The notes: generated by a model from the letters alone, not told the origin. A DNA stretch of 56,384 bases from Acidobacteriaceae bacterium (GCA_030040425.1 JASHTS010000161.1:1-56384), one strand, 5' to 3'; shown: positions 18,601-27,178, counted from the first letter of the stretch. Numbers and translations are program-made.

Positions 18601-18618
18601 CATCGGGTGGAACGGTAA
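15610..18618 (+). CDS. Tat-exported GH2 glycoside hydrolase (beta-galactosidase-like)
   Basis: A 1002-residue protein. The N-terminus SRRNLLKTGLLIPAAAAAHG is a twin-arginine signal; AAGGGGG precedes ATG 15610. Domains in order: sugar-binding jelly roll (about 75-230, with GWYRR and LPHDW), Ig-like domain (230-360), TIM barrel (360-650), then Ig-like DUF4982/bacterial-Ig-type domains to about 850. The acid/base is Glu477 in WSMGNEEG and the nucleophile Glu550 in VIGTETVSS. The last 140 residues form an extra beta-rich module (FSLRQNGSSLTGSVEG, YSGTLNGDRIEL). It probably removes terminal beta-galactosyl or related residues from plant glycans in the periplasm. Exact substrate is not predictable. 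Confidence 0.9.
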   Translation: METLSRRNLLKTGLLIPAAAAAHGMAPMGTAVKAVEEGSGPLSPEAVQESTNPATAPSAASSNAGRERLLLDFGWRFQFGNADDAAKDFGFGSGQSGNFQKTGNFIEVSAIAFDDGDWKPVDLPHDWAVELPFQNDPALASKGFYPLGRKYPETSVGWYRRILELAPEDANKRITIEFDGAYRETMVVFNGFYVGRHSGGYDPFSFDVTDFANPGGRNVLVVRVDATLSDGWFYEGAGIYRHVWLVKTNPVHVKKWGTFVTAEVGSGDAALSVRTEVNNESVAAANARVVSTVLDPAGKAVAKDMTASAAIDTQGQHTYEQKIRVPRPLLWSLEERNLYRLVTEVRTGGAVVDRYETPFGIRSLRFDAAQGLFLNDRPVKVQGTCNHQDHAGLGAALPDAVQYYRIRKLKEMGCNAIRTSHNPPTPELLDACDRLGMLVFDETRMMSSNPEGLGQFRDLVRRDRNRPSVFMWSMGNEEGQANTEKGVLILTAMKEVATEVDGSRPVSIAPTGAIGTGGLAVCDVIGYNYMDPQAAAYHKAHPEKPVIGTETVSSVGTRGIYVTDAAKGYVGSYDPYTTTGRASAVGWWSFCDAQPWLAGGFVWTGFDYRGEPSPYQWPNISSQYGIIDTCGFPKDSFYYYQSWWTEKPVLHVFPHWNWPDFEGKEIAVWVYSNLDKVELLLNGESLGMQEVKKNLHPAWTVKYVPGTLEARGYKADKVVMTARRETTGPAAKLVMRADRDAVSADGEDVAIFAVEVQDAQGRVVPITDNEVAFTVTGAGKLAGVGNGDPTDHDPDKGSSRKAFCGLCMALVQSTKQGGKITVEATSPGLTPARVSIEAEAVTLRPQVAVWEREVPQGAGITGLWRPEPPAGNAANPILAFLVGSGTMVFSLRQNGSSLTGSVEGEGRGFFGGNDRPAPIEDGQVNGNQVSFKAGDSTYSGTLNGDRIELDRKVSFRFHMPAPAKETGERPAIGPPPDGSDPSFGGSFHLPSAIPVVLHRVER

Positions 18619-18642
18619 GGCGGCCTGAATTCGACGGGGCGC

Positions 18643-19851
18643 CTAACCCAAGGCGAGTTCGAGGATCTTTCCCAGGTCGATTGCCGATGTTGATTCCACG
18701 CCGCGGGGCATGGTGGGAGAGACCACCAGCGCCTGCTGATGTTCTTCAAACCAGCAAAGGAATACCGACTGCGGCGCGCCCGAGAGGCGCTGCTGGTTGA
18801 TCCAGTGGTAGTAGGCGCCCATGTCGGCGTCGACCAGCGATCCGATGAAATCGAGCTCCGGCGCGGCGTGGGTGTTCGAGAGCAGCTCATTCAAGGGCCG
18901 CTGCCGCTGGCGAGGCGTGAAGCGAACGAGCAGGGTGAGAGGTTGGGCGCGGCGCAGGGCCTCGCGCGCCGCCCACTGGGCAAACGTGGTGCTGAAGATC
19001 TGGGTTCCCGAGCCCTCCGTGAGCAGCTTCAACTGGAAGCGGCTCAGGATGGGATCGACCGACTCATCCATGCCCACGTCGGAGGGCTGCAATCGTCCCA
19101 GGTGGGCCCGCAACTCTTCCGGACCCATGCCAGGCTGCGAGAGCTCTGCCTGCATGTTTTTGAGCAAGGCGGCGCGCACGCTGTCCAGGGCTCGGTACGA
19201 GACGCAGGTGAGGTGAGGACTCTGTCCAGTTTGGGATCCGCCGTCGATGTACCAATGGCCGTAGGGTACGGGGTGCGCGCCGGCGCGTGCGGCCACTGCG
19301 GCAAGCAGAAGCGCGAGTCCATTCTGCGGATTCACCTGGCGAAAGTAGGTTCCATGCGGGCGGAGATTGCGAAACAGGGGCCCATCGTAAGCATCGACGC
19401 CTTTACCGATGATGGCGATGCCCAGCCGGGCGGCAGCGGGCATTTCCTGCGGCGCGGCGGTTGCCAAACGCTCGCCGTAGTCCATCGCAACCCGGCGAAA
19501 GGTATCCTGCTGAAGCGTGGTCCAGAGATACGCGGATTCGAGTTCGACGAAGCGCGCCGGCTCATTGATCCAGTCGAACAGTTCGAGGTCTCCGGAGATA
19601 GAAATCTGCGCGAAGCCGCGAAAGCATTTCTGCAGGTCCCCAGGCGAGAGAGAACTAATGGTCGCGAGCTCATTGTCGATCGCGGATCGCTCCGCCGGAA
19701 ATTTGTAGTCGTAGTCGATGACTTCGCGCAGCAGGTTGGGAAGAAAACTCAAGGGCAACTGACGAAGGGTGTCAAGGTGCGCGAGAACCAGTTTGCGCGC
19801 CTCGGGAGGGTAGTGGGCAAACTGTTCGGGTTGGAGGTTCGAAGGCTGCAT
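18643..19851 (-). CDS. Conserved-looking protein of unknown family, last gene of the TonB receptor operon
   Basis: A 402-residue soluble protein without signal peptide or membrane helix. I recognise no family. It starts five bases after the stop of the Tat-exported phosphatase-fold gene, so the two are almost certainly cotranscribed. Visible features are a Pro/Gln-rich start, a helical middle, GHWYIDGGSQTG near residue 200 and a C-terminal LCWFEEHQQALVV. The lack of an export signal next to an exported partner suggests a cytoplasmic role, perhaps in maturation or regulation, but this is a guess. Confidence 0.72.
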   Translation of the reverse strand: MQPSNLQPEQFAHYPPEARKLVLAHLDTLRQLPLSFLPNLLREVIDYDYKFPAERSAIDNELATISSLSPGDLQKCFRGFAQISISGDLELFDWINEPARFVELESAYLWTTLQQDTFRRVAMDYGERLATAAPQEMPAAARLGIAIIGKGVDAYDGPLFRNLRPHGTYFRQVNPQNGLALLLAAVAARAGAHPVPYGHWYIDGGSQTGQSPHLTCVSYRALDSVRAALLKNMQAELSQPGMGPEELRAHLGRLQPSDVGMDESVDPILSRFQLKLLTEGSGTQIFSTTFAQWAAREALRRAQPLTLLVRFTPRQRQRPLNELLSNTHAAPELDFIGSLVDADMGAYYHWINQQRLSGAPQSVFLCWFEEHQQALVVSPTMPRGVESTSAIDLGKILELALG

Positions 19852-19856
19852 ACGGC

Positions 19857-21059
19857 TTAGAGCAACTCTTTGATGGGCTTGCCCTGCGCAAGGGAAGGCG
19901 AAAAGCCCAGGATGGCGCCCAAGCTGGGAACCAGATCGATGGACTCCATGGGCTCGTCGTAGATGACGCCCTGGCGAACACCCTTGCCGAGAACCATCAT
20001 CCAGGTTGTGCGGCTGGCGGTGTCACCGGTGCGATGGTGTTGAAATCCGTTTCCGCCGGTATCGTAGTCCGCATCGCGGCCAAAATCGGGAAGAACGAAG
20101 AGAGTGGTGTTGTCCTTGTATTCCGGAGCGTCCTGGACGGCCTGCCAAAGCTCGGCGACCAGCCGGTCGGTGCGGCGGATGCCTTCGACGTAGAGCGAGT
20201 AGGCGCCGGAATGAGCCACATCGATGTCGTGCATGGTAATCCAGAGCAGGCTGGGCGCCTCCTCCTGCATGAGGCGCTTGGCGATGTAGACGGAGAGCTC
20301 ATCGGGGCTCGATAAGGTGCGCGCATGCGCCATGAAGTCGTCGACGGAAAGGCGCAGAATCTGGTCGAGCTGCTGCAGCTCAAACTCGCCGCCCTGGAGC
20401 GTGGGGGTGTAGAGCGGGTTCTCGTAATTGTCGCGAAGAAGGTGATTCAGATCGAGTTCGGAGCCGGAGGCCGCGGCGCTGAGAAGGTGCTTGGGGAGAA
20501 TCACCGTGGCGCCCAGTCCCCGGCCATAGGAGCGGGCATCGCTTTCACCGATGTGGTTGAAGCCGTTGCTCGGCGCCACCACCCATGCATCGGAGGAGGG
20601 ACGCTTCAAGTCCTTGCGAAAGTACTCGAAGACGGTGGGGTGGTCAGGCGGTACCCCGGCAAAATTATTGAGAGTTTCGTAGACGCCGGTGGCGAGGCTC
20701 GCCGTGGCCACATAATGGCCGAGGATCCCTCGATTGGCGACGTGGGTAAAGAAGCTCGATTGGGGCGCCAGCTCGTTGAGAAGGTGAGGAACATTCTCCT
20801 GGCCTTCCGGCGCAAAGGTTTCCTGGTCGCGCGCGCCCCCGCCAAAGGTGACGACAATGATTTTTCGCTTTCTCTGCGCGGTTTGGCCGTGGATGAAGGG
20901 GCTTGCGCCCACGAGTGCCGAGCCCAGGGCAGCGCCCGTGGCTCCGCGCAGGAACTCGCGCCGGCTCAGGCTCAGCCGCCGCGAGATTTCGCGAGGACTC
21001 AGGGCGTGGCCGTTGAGATTGCCCGTGGAGGCGCTCGCGCTGTGCGTCCATCGATTCAT
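19857..21059 (-). CDS. Tat-exported alkaline-phosphatase-superfamily protein (DUF1501/sulfatase-like)
   Basis: A 400-residue protein with a twin-arginine signal (SRREFLRGATGAALGSALVG, residues 33-52) after an unusually long N-region. The mature part shows the alkaline-phosphatase-like fold: first strand IIVVTFGGGARDQ with a metal-site Asp, SLLWITMHDIDVAHSG, LFVLPDFGRDADYD, and HHRTGDTASRTTW near the C-terminus carrying metal-binding His residues. This pattern fits metal-dependent hydrolases of phosphate or sulfate esters, or DUF1501 proteins that often accompany surface-binding proteins. It lies in an operon after a TonB receptor and a TPR protein. The catalytic Ser/Thr is not evident. Confidence 0.75.
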   Translation of the reverse strand: MNRWTHSASASTGNLNGHALSPREISRRLSLSRREFLRGATGAALGSALVGASPFIHGQTAQRKRKIIVVTFGGGARDQETFAPEGQENVPHLLNELAPQSSFFTHVANRGILGHYVATASLATGVYETLNNFAGVPPDHPTVFEYFRKDLKRPSSDAWVVAPSNGFNHIGESDARSYGRGLGATVILPKHLLSAAASGSELDLNHLLRDNYENPLYTPTLQGGEFELQQLDQILRLSVDDFMAHARTLSSPDELSVYIAKRLMQEEAPSLLWITMHDIDVAHSGAYSLYVEGIRRTDRLVAELWQAVQDAPEYKDNTTLFVLPDFGRDADYDTGGNGFQHHRTGDTASRTTWMMVLGKGVRQGVIYDEPMESIDLVPSLGAILGFSPSLAQGKPIKELL

Positions 21060-21142
21060 CGCATATAACCCAACTCAAACAGCTCTCGAACGCGGGTGAT
21101 GTGCCGTTCTGCGCGCGGAGTTCGGTCCGCCTGGCGTCGATG

Positions 21143-22555
21143 TTACTGCCCGGCGGATGCGGGCGCCTTTGCCGACAGCACGAACTGCTTCACTTCTGCC
21201 CGCTGTTTTTCGACCTCCGCCAGTTGTTCGGCCCGAAGTTTCTGATAGACCGCGAATTCCTGCTGTGCTTTGTCCTTTTCACCCACGTGCACATAATCCG
21301 TTCCCAGGCGGTAATGGGCGTCGGATAAGTCCGGATTGAGGGCCAGAGCATGCTCGTACTCGGGAATGGACTTTTCATACATGCGCTGATCAGCGTAGAT
21401 GTCTCCCAACTGGACGTACGCTTCAGGAAGCTGATCATTAAGGGAGATTGCTTTCTCGAGCAGGGACTCCACCTGTTCGAGTTCCGCGGGCGAGGCCTGC
21501 GAACGGTGGCCCTGCCAAAGGCTCAGGGCATAGTAGTACTGCGCCAGCCCGTTTTGAGGCTCGAGCGCGGCATAACGGCGAAACGCCTCGATTACCGCAT
21601 CGGATTGACTGGGAGAACTGTCGAAGGCTTTGGAAAGGAAGTAGTAGCATCGGGAGTCGCCGGGGGTAAGAGCCGCGGCTTTGAGGAGTGCGGTGACGGC
21701 GCCATCGTATTTTCCGCGCGAGTAAAGCGCCAGGCCTAAACCGATCTGCATGCGAGGCGAGCCAGGAAAGCGTTGTACGGCAGATTCGAAGATCGGAATA
21801 GCCGCTTCGTAGGTTCCGTGAAGAAGCATCTCGCTTCCCCAATCGAAGAGATTGTCTTCCGACGGATCGAGGTGCGCGGCGATCTCGTATTCGTTCGCCG
21901 CATCGACATACTTGTCTTCCTTCTCGTCGATCTGCGCGAGCAGATTGTGCAGCTCGGCCGCGTTCTGCGTCTTTACCAGGTCGTCGACCAGATGCCGCGA
22001 ATCGTCGAGCCGCCCGAGCAGGAAGTCGGCCATGGCCAGGTCGTAAGAATTGTCGTAGGCTTCGGGATGTAGCTGGTAGGCCGTTTGCAGGAGGGGTTGG
22101 GCGTCCGCGACACGCCCCGAACGGGCATACAGTTCGCCGAGATCATGGTTGGCGTCGTAGTTCTGGGGCTCGAGCTGGAGTGCCGCGCGGAACTGCTCGC
22201 CCGCCAGCGAGGACTTGCCTGACTGCAGCAGTGCCGCACCGAGGTTGGTGCGCGCCTCAGCCCAGTCGGGCTTCAACTGGACGGCGAGCTTCAATTGATC
22301 GATGGCTTTGTCTTGCTGCGCAAGCGACACATAGACCATGCCCAGCAATTCGTGCACGGTGGAGCTCTTGGTGGCGTAGGGCAGGAGCTTCTCCAACTGG
22401 GCGGCGGCGAGCTGATACCTGCCGGCATCGTAGTTGGCGACGGCCGACTGATATTGGCGATCAAGATCCTGGTTGGGGACGTCCTCAGGATAAAGAAAGA
22501 ATGCGGGCGCACAAAGGCTCAGAATGAAGACCCCCAGTGTTTGAGCCTTGCTCAC
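21143..22555 (-). CDS. Secreted TPR-repeat protein
   Basis: A 470-residue protein with a signal peptide (about 1-22) and at least ten tetratricopeptide repeats filling the rest, e.g. AEARTNLGAALLQSGKSSLA and SDAHYRLGTDYVHVGEKDKA. It starts at GTG 22555 with GGAGG five bases upstream. It lies 97 bp after the TonB receptor and 83 bp before the Tat phosphatase-like gene, all in one direction. The C-terminal tail (EKQRAEVKQFV) is shared with the TPR protein at 37296-39065. It is probably a periplasmic scaffold for the receptor or for the exported partners. Confidence 0.87.
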   Translation of the reverse strand: MSKAQTLGVFILSLCAPAFFLYPEDVPNQDLDRQYQSAVANYDAGRYQLAAAQLEKLLPYATKSSTVHELLGMVYVSLAQQDKAIDQLKLAVQLKPDWAEARTNLGAALLQSGKSSLAGEQFRAALQLEPQNYDANHDLGELYARSGRVADAQPLLQTAYQLHPEAYDNSYDLAMADFLLGRLDDSRHLVDDLVKTQNAAELHNLLAQIDEKEDKYVDAANEYEIAAHLDPSEDNLFDWGSEMLLHGTYEAAIPIFESAVQRFPGSPRMQIGLGLALYSRGKYDGAVTALLKAAALTPGDSRCYYFLSKAFDSSPSQSDAVIEAFRRYAALEPQNGLAQYYYALSLWQGHRSQASPAELEQVESLLEKAISLNDQLPEAYVQLGDIYADQRMYEKSIPEYEHALALNPDLSDAHYRLGTDYVHVGEKDKAQQEFAVYQKLRAEQLAEVEKQRAEVKQFVLSAKAPASAGQ

Positions 22556-22652
22556 TTCCGCCTCCGCAGGTGCCGCGTGAGCAATGTATCACGAAAGAAA
22601 CGGCTCCGAAAGGGCGCCGCGCTGGACGCCCTCCCGGAGCGCGCAATCCCGC

Positions 22653-25600
22653 TCAGTAATATAACTTCAACGCAAACTGGATTTGCCGCGGATCGTAGGG
22701 AGCATCGCGCGTGCCTCCAAGTTCGCCGAAGTGAGGATCGGTGATGTTTCCCGATCCGCCGATGGCCACCACGCCGTTGCCGCCGAAGTTCGGGGCATTG
22801 AAGTTGGGATGGTTGGCGATGTTATAGAACTCTGACCGGAACTGCATCCTGAAGCGCTCGTTGAACTGAAAGTCCTTGAAGACCGAGAAATCGAGCCGGT
22901 GGAAGCCTGGCCCGGGAATCTGACCGGGCTTGCTGCCGAGAGCATCGACTCCGTTGCCCGGCAGGCACCCCGCCGGCGAGCCCGCGATGGGAGCGAGGCT
23001 TCCGGTGGAGTCGCCCAGCTCGCACGGCTGGTTGAAGGCCGCCGCATTTCCGATCCAGAACGGCCTGGCCGCAGTATCGCCCGGCGGAATGTGCGTCGTA
23101 ATTCCCAGTTTCGGATTCCCTGTAAGCAGGACATTGCAGCCGGATCCTGACGCCGTGCCTGTGGGGCAACCGAAGTTGACCGGCTGTCCACCTTGCAAGG
23201 TAAGAATCCAGTTGGTCGCCCAGCCGCCGAGAATGGCATTCGCGGGCCCACCCTGGTTCATGAACCGTTTGCCTTTTCCAACCGGCAACTCGTACCCGCC
23301 GCTGAAGTGGAGCACCTGCCGGACATCGTAATCGGCCAAGCTCCAATCGAACATCGGTCCCAGCCCGGGAATGTTATAGGCCCGGTAACCCCCGGTGCTG
23401 CCGCCGTTAAGAAGATCGCCGGCATCCGACATGGTCCTTGACCAGGTGTAAGTAAACAGGTAGGTCAGACCATTGGAATACTGCTCCTCGATCTTGGTCT
23501 GCAAGCCGTGGTAGTAGCTTTGACCAATACTCATAGCCTCGCTATTGCCGAAGTCCGGGAAGGGAATGCAACTCCCTACCGTTTCTCCAGCAGCGGCCGG
23601 AAAAACTGCATAGTCCTTCACCGAATCTGAGCAGGCAGAGGTGCTGATGCCTGCAGGCAGAAGTTGCGTCACGTTCTGGATTCCCTGGTTCACTTGCATG
23701 TGCGAGGCGTGCGTGAACACATACGCCGCCTGCACCGCGAGCGTGGGAGTGAGGGAGTACTGGAATGTCAGGTTGGCGCTGTAGGTGCGGGGAGTCTCAA
23801 AATTGAACTGCATCCCCTCCAACTCCAACCCCAGCGCGTTGTATAAGCCGGGATTGAAGGAGAAGCAGGAGAAGCCAGCTTCAAACGACGCGGTACTCCC
23901 CGGACCGGCATTGGCACAGCCCACGTAGGGCGTGTTATAGCTGATTGGCGCTACCTGAGAGGCAACACCAGGCTCCGAGGGGCTCACGTGGGGCGTGAAA
24001 TCGGGGTTGAATACGAAGGGGTAGTTCTCGCCGATGTTCGGCCCATATCCCTGGTTCTCAAAGGCGTTGTAGAACAGGCCGAAGCCGCCGCGCACCACCA
24101 GCTTGGGAATGACCTGGTAGGCAAAGCCGGCGCGGGGCGCCATATTGTCCTTTTCGTCCTGCACCAGCGCATCCCCGTACTTGTTGGTCACATCCAGCGT
24201 AATTCCGTCCTGGGCCAGGAGGTCCACAAGACCCCAGCAGCCGACACCGAAGCAGGACGCGCCGGGAGATTCTCCCGCTGCCGGATCCGCCGGATTGAGC
24301 GGATGCCCGGTGGACAGGGTGCGGTTATCCTTGCCGGAGGCAGGGATGAGCAGGGTGGGCGCGCCGATGTTGTATTCGGGAAGCGCGAAGGGAACGATAT
24401 TCGCCTGTCCGCCGTTGGTTTCGCTGATGGGCGTGAAGTAATCCCACCGCACGCCGAGGTTGAGGGTGAGCTTGGAGGTCACCTTCCAGTCATCCTGGAA
24501 GAATGCCGCGAAGTAGTGCCTCTCATCGTAGGTTGTGTTGATGTTCGACGCGTAGACGTTGTCCGGCCCGCCTGAGTAGCTGAAGCCATTCGGGTTCGCG
24601 TTCCCGTTGATTGTGGCCGGCGCGGCTTCCGGCGTCAGCAGCATCTGCGCGATTCCGCCGGTGGTATTGGAGACGTTGGGAATGTCCACGAATGTGCCGT
24701 CGTAATCGAACTGGCCGTGCGACCAGGCCGGCTGCAGCGTGGAGAATTTCAGTCTTTGGTATTGGATTCCGGTCTTGAAATTGTGCCGGCCGTAAATCCG
24801 GGTAAAGTCGTCATTCACCTGCCAGATGGTGGTTTTCTCATCGGACGGAAGGAAGGAATTGCTTCCCAGTGTCAGCAGTCCACCCACGCCAAAAGCCGGA
24901 ATTCCGCCGTTGTTGTCAGCCTGCACAATACCTTGAATGCCGTAATTCGCGGGAAGGCCATAGTTGGTGGCTTCCGGTCCGTAGCGCGACGTAACCAGGT
25001 GAGCATAGCCGGGGCGGAACTCATTGATGGCCTGCGGCGAAAACACGTGCGTGTATCCGGCAACCGCCTGTTGCGCTTTGGCATTCTGAATGCCTTGCTG
25101 GAACGCGCCGCCGTCGGCAATACCGCCGAAGATGCCGGGGATATACTGCGGATCGTTCGAATAGCTGAAGCGGACGAAGATCTGATCGTTCGTCGAAGGA
25201 TTCACGTCGCCGCGGACGTCGAATTCGTTGCTGTGCTCGAAGAGATTCGGGCTGGAGCCAAAATCCTGCGTGCCGCTATTCGGCGCCGGATACAAATCCA
25301 GCAGCTTGACCGCATTCTGGTCGATGCGGCCTGCCGGAAGCTGGTTCAAATCGGGGCATGCCGCCAGCGTAAAGGTCGTTTTGCCGACGCAATCGGAGGT
25401 AAACGGGTCGCGCACATAACCGGCGTTGGCGGTGCTGTTGGTCAACCCTGTGACCGGATCCGCCGCGCCCGCGGCCACGTACCGGGTCGTAGCAGGATCC
25501 AAAATCGTGCCCGTTTGCACCTGCCGGCCCAGAATGTCCGCCCTGGTTAGACCATTGTTGAAGCCGAAGATATCGGTCAGGTTCTGGAAGCCGCTGCTGC

Positions 25601-26612
25601 GCTCCAGAGCTGTAGGAACGTCCCCGGTGCCGATGGTTCCCTGCACGCGGCGGTTGCCCTCGTAGTCTCCGAAGAAGAAGGCTTTGTTGCGGATGATGGG
25701 GCCGCCGATATCGGCGCCAAACTGATTCTTGCGCAGTTCGCCCTTCTTCACGCCGGTGTTGTTCTCAAAGTAATCCGCCGCGTCGAGCTTGTCGTTGCGG
25801 AAGAATTCCCATGCGGCACCATGGATGCTGTTGGTGCCCGACTTGACCGTGGCATTCAGCACCGCACCGGCCGCGCGCCCCAGCTCCGCGCTGAAGTCCG
25901 CGGACTCGACCTTGAACTCCTGAATGGCGTCGACGGGAGGCAGAATGATGTAGTTGGTGCCGTTGAGAAAGTCCACGGCGCCCGAGTTGTTGTCAATGCC
26001 GTCGAGCAGATAGTTGTTCTGCGCCGGACGAAGCCCGTTGGCCGAGAATGCGCCGTTGGCGGCGTTGCCGCGCGTATCGGCCTGGGGCGTTTGCATGCCG
26101 GCGCCCAGTTGCGCCAGGAAGGTAAAGTTCCGGCTGTTGAGAGGCAGGTCGTTGACTTCCTGCGAGCCGACCACCTGGCCCACAGAGGCCTCTTCAGTCT
26201 GAAGGAGCGGGGGCGCGGTATTCACCTGCACCGACTCCGTGGCCTGGCCGACCTTGAGGATGATATTGACCTGCAGGCTCTGGGCTACGTTCACGGTCAA
26301 AGCCGTCTGCGTGGTTTTCGCAAATCCCTGCGCGGTGACCGTGATGGAGTAATGCCCCGCCCTGACCGGAGAAAACGTATACGAGCCGGAAGCATCCGTC
26401 CTGGTCTGGAGGGTGATTCCCTGATCGGTGTTGAGCAAGGAGACCTGTGCTCGTGGCACCACGGCCCCCGTCGGGTCCTGAACAACGCCCGTGATCGATC
26501 CTTCTTCCACCTGCCCGAAAGCGCGGCCCTGGACGAGGAGGAATGTCAAGCACAGAAGCGTTAGATAGTCAGCCAGCCTCAACCCAAAAAAACGTGTCCG
26601 AGTGCGGTCCAT
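22653..26612 (-). CDS. Oar-like TonB-dependent receptor
   Basis: A 1319-residue outer-membrane protein with signal peptide (about 1-33), a carboxypeptidase regulatory-like domain (36-125: GSITGVVQDPTGAVVPRAQV), a plug domain (130-240: LPLNSRNFTFLAQLGAG, YLLDGIDNN) and a very large beta barrel ending in the aromatic strand QIQFALKLYY. It is the Oar-like type abundant in Acidobacteria. ATG 26612 is preceded by AAGGAG. It should import, or in some cases help export, a large ligand using TonB energy. It heads a four-gene operon with a TPR protein, a Tat phosphatase-like protein and an unknown protein. A LacI-like dyad 120 bp upstream suggests sugar control. Confidence 0.93.
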   Translation of the reverse strand: MDRTRTRFFGLRLADYLTLLCLTFLLVQGRAFGQVEEGSITGVVQDPTGAVVPRAQVSLLNTDQGITLQTRTDASGSYTFSPVRAGHYSITVTAQGFAKTTQTALTVNVAQSLQVNIILKVGQATESVQVNTAPPLLQTEEASVGQVVGSQEVNDLPLNSRNFTFLAQLGAGMQTPQADTRGNAANGAFSANGLRPAQNNYLLDGIDNNSGAVDFLNGTNYIILPPVDAIQEFKVESADFSAELGRAAGAVLNATVKSGTNSIHGAAWEFFRNDKLDAADYFENNTGVKKGELRKNQFGADIGGPIIRNKAFFFGDYEGNRRVQGTIGTGDVPTALERSSGFQNLTDIFGFNNGLTRADILGRQVQTGTILDPATTRYVAAGAADPVTGLTNSTANAGYVRDPFTSDCVGKTTFTLAACPDLNQLPAGRIDQNAVKLLDLYPAPNSGTQDFGSSPNLFEHSNEFDVRGDVNPSTNDQIFVRFSYSNDPQYIPGIFGGIADGGAFQQGIQNAKAQQAVAGYTHVFSPQAINEFRPGYAHLVTSRYGPEATNYGLPANYGIQGIVQADNNGGIPAFGVGGLLTLGSNSFLPSDEKTTIWQVNDDFTRIYGRHNFKTGIQYQRLKFSTLQPAWSHGQFDYDGTFVDIPNVSNTTGGIAQMLLTPEAAPATINGNANPNGFSYSGGPDNVYASNINTTYDERHYFAAFFQDDWKVTSKLTLNLGVRWDYFTPISETNGGQANIVPFALPEYNIGAPTLLIPASGKDNRTLSTGHPLNPADPAAGESPGASCFGVGCWGLVDLLAQDGITLDVTNKYGDALVQDEKDNMAPRAGFAYQVIPKLVVRGGFGLFYNAFENQGYGPNIGENYPFVFNPDFTPHVSPSEPGVASQVAPISYNTPYVGCANAGPGSTASFEAGFSCFSFNPGLYNALGLELEGMQFNFETPRTYSANLTFQYSLTPTLAVQAAYVFTHASHMQVNQGIQNVTQLLPAGISTSACSDSVKDYAVFPAAAGETVGSCIPFPDFGNSEAMSIGQSYYHGLQTKIEEQYSNGLTYLFTYTWSRTMSDAGDLLNGGSTGGYRAYNIPGLGPMFDWSLADYDVRQVLHFSGGYELPVGKGKRFMNQGGPANAILGGWATNWILTLQGGQPVNFGCPTGTASGSGCNVLLTGNPKLGITTHIPPGDTAARPFWIGNAAAFNQPCELGDSTGSLAPIAGSPAGCLPGNGVDALGSKPGQIPGPGFHRLDFSVFKDFQFNERFRMQFRSEFYNIANHPNFNAPNFGGNGVVAIGGSGNITDPHFGELGGTRDAPYDPRQIQFALKLYY

Positions 26613-26730
26613 CCCACATTCTCCTTTTCTCCCTGCGTACTCGCGTCACTTTTGACCCCGGCCGCCGCAACGCTCAACCTGCGAACGGCCACGCTTTGAA
26701 TAACAAAGAAGATAAAGACAAGAAGATTTT

Positions 26731-26742
26731 GTAAACGATTAC
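26731..26742. promoter_or_regulatory. LacI-family-like operator upstream of the TonB receptor
   Basis: GTAAACGATTAC is a near-perfect dyad with central CG, the core of many LacI-family operators. It lies about 120 bp before the receptor ATG. On the minus strand it overlaps a possible -35 (TTTACA, with TATCTT 15 bp later), a position suited to repression. No regulator gene is in the window. Confidence 0.45.
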
Positions 26743-26921
26743 TGGAATGATCGGGATGCTTGACGGCGACAAAAATAGACCAGCATCGGGAAGATTGTCA
26801 ACCAAAAGTTTGAGGCGGCCGACGGTCCAAGGTGGGAGACGTGTGCCACGGGCCAGGCACCGGCCGCTCAATGCGTGCTTATGGAGCACCTGCCGCCAAT
26901 CCGATTTCAATGCATGTAAAC

Positions 26922-26940
26922 ATCTTAAATTCTTTAAGAT
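26922..26940. promoter_or_regulatory. Perfect 8-bp inverted repeat, possible operator
   Basis: ATCTTAAA and TTTAAGAT flank a TTC spacer, a 19-bp AT-rich dyad in the centre of the divergent region. It has no following T-run and no gene ends here, so a protein-binding site is more likely than a terminator. Confidence 0.4.
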
Positions 26941-27127
26941 ACATTTTCTGTTCAGCCCGCGCATCCCGCCGGATCGCGAGCCTTATGTTTAAACCGGTTA
27001 TCAGACTGGAAAAGACGGGCGAGGCATCTGCGTCAGCACCTCCTGTCTGCCATTTTTGGGGGCATTTTCCACATCGAATTGAGACCCCGGGGCGCGATTT
27101 CGCGATGGCCTGCCGATTCGTTCCCGA

Positions 27128-27136
27128 TGCTATGAT
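27128..27136 (+). promoter_or_regulatory. Extended -10 promoter element of the CRTAC operon
   Basis: TGCTATGAT fits the extended -10 form TGnTATAAT with one mismatch. It is placed to start transcription about 35-40 bases before ATG 27179. No good -35 is seen, as is common for extended -10 promoters. Confidence 0.4.
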
Positions 27137-27178
27137 CTGGACGACATCTCACGCCACTCCGGGCGGTCTTCAGTTGCG

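Larger units (their letters stand above)
26613..27178. other. Divergent regulatory region between the TonB receptor operon and the CRTAC operon
   Basis: This 566-bp region has no supported gene. It contains a LacI-like dyad (26731-26742) near the receptor, a perfect 8-bp inverted repeat (26922-26940) in the middle and an extended -10 element (27128-27136) before the CRTAC gene. It is clearly AT-richer than its surroundings in places, as expected for a two-way promoter region. Confidence 0.6.

Noticed and set aside
20325..21068. Plus-strand open frame of 247 codons opposite the Tat phosphatase-like gene
   Set aside because: No motif, and the minus strand has a clear twin-arginine signal and fold blocks in an operon.
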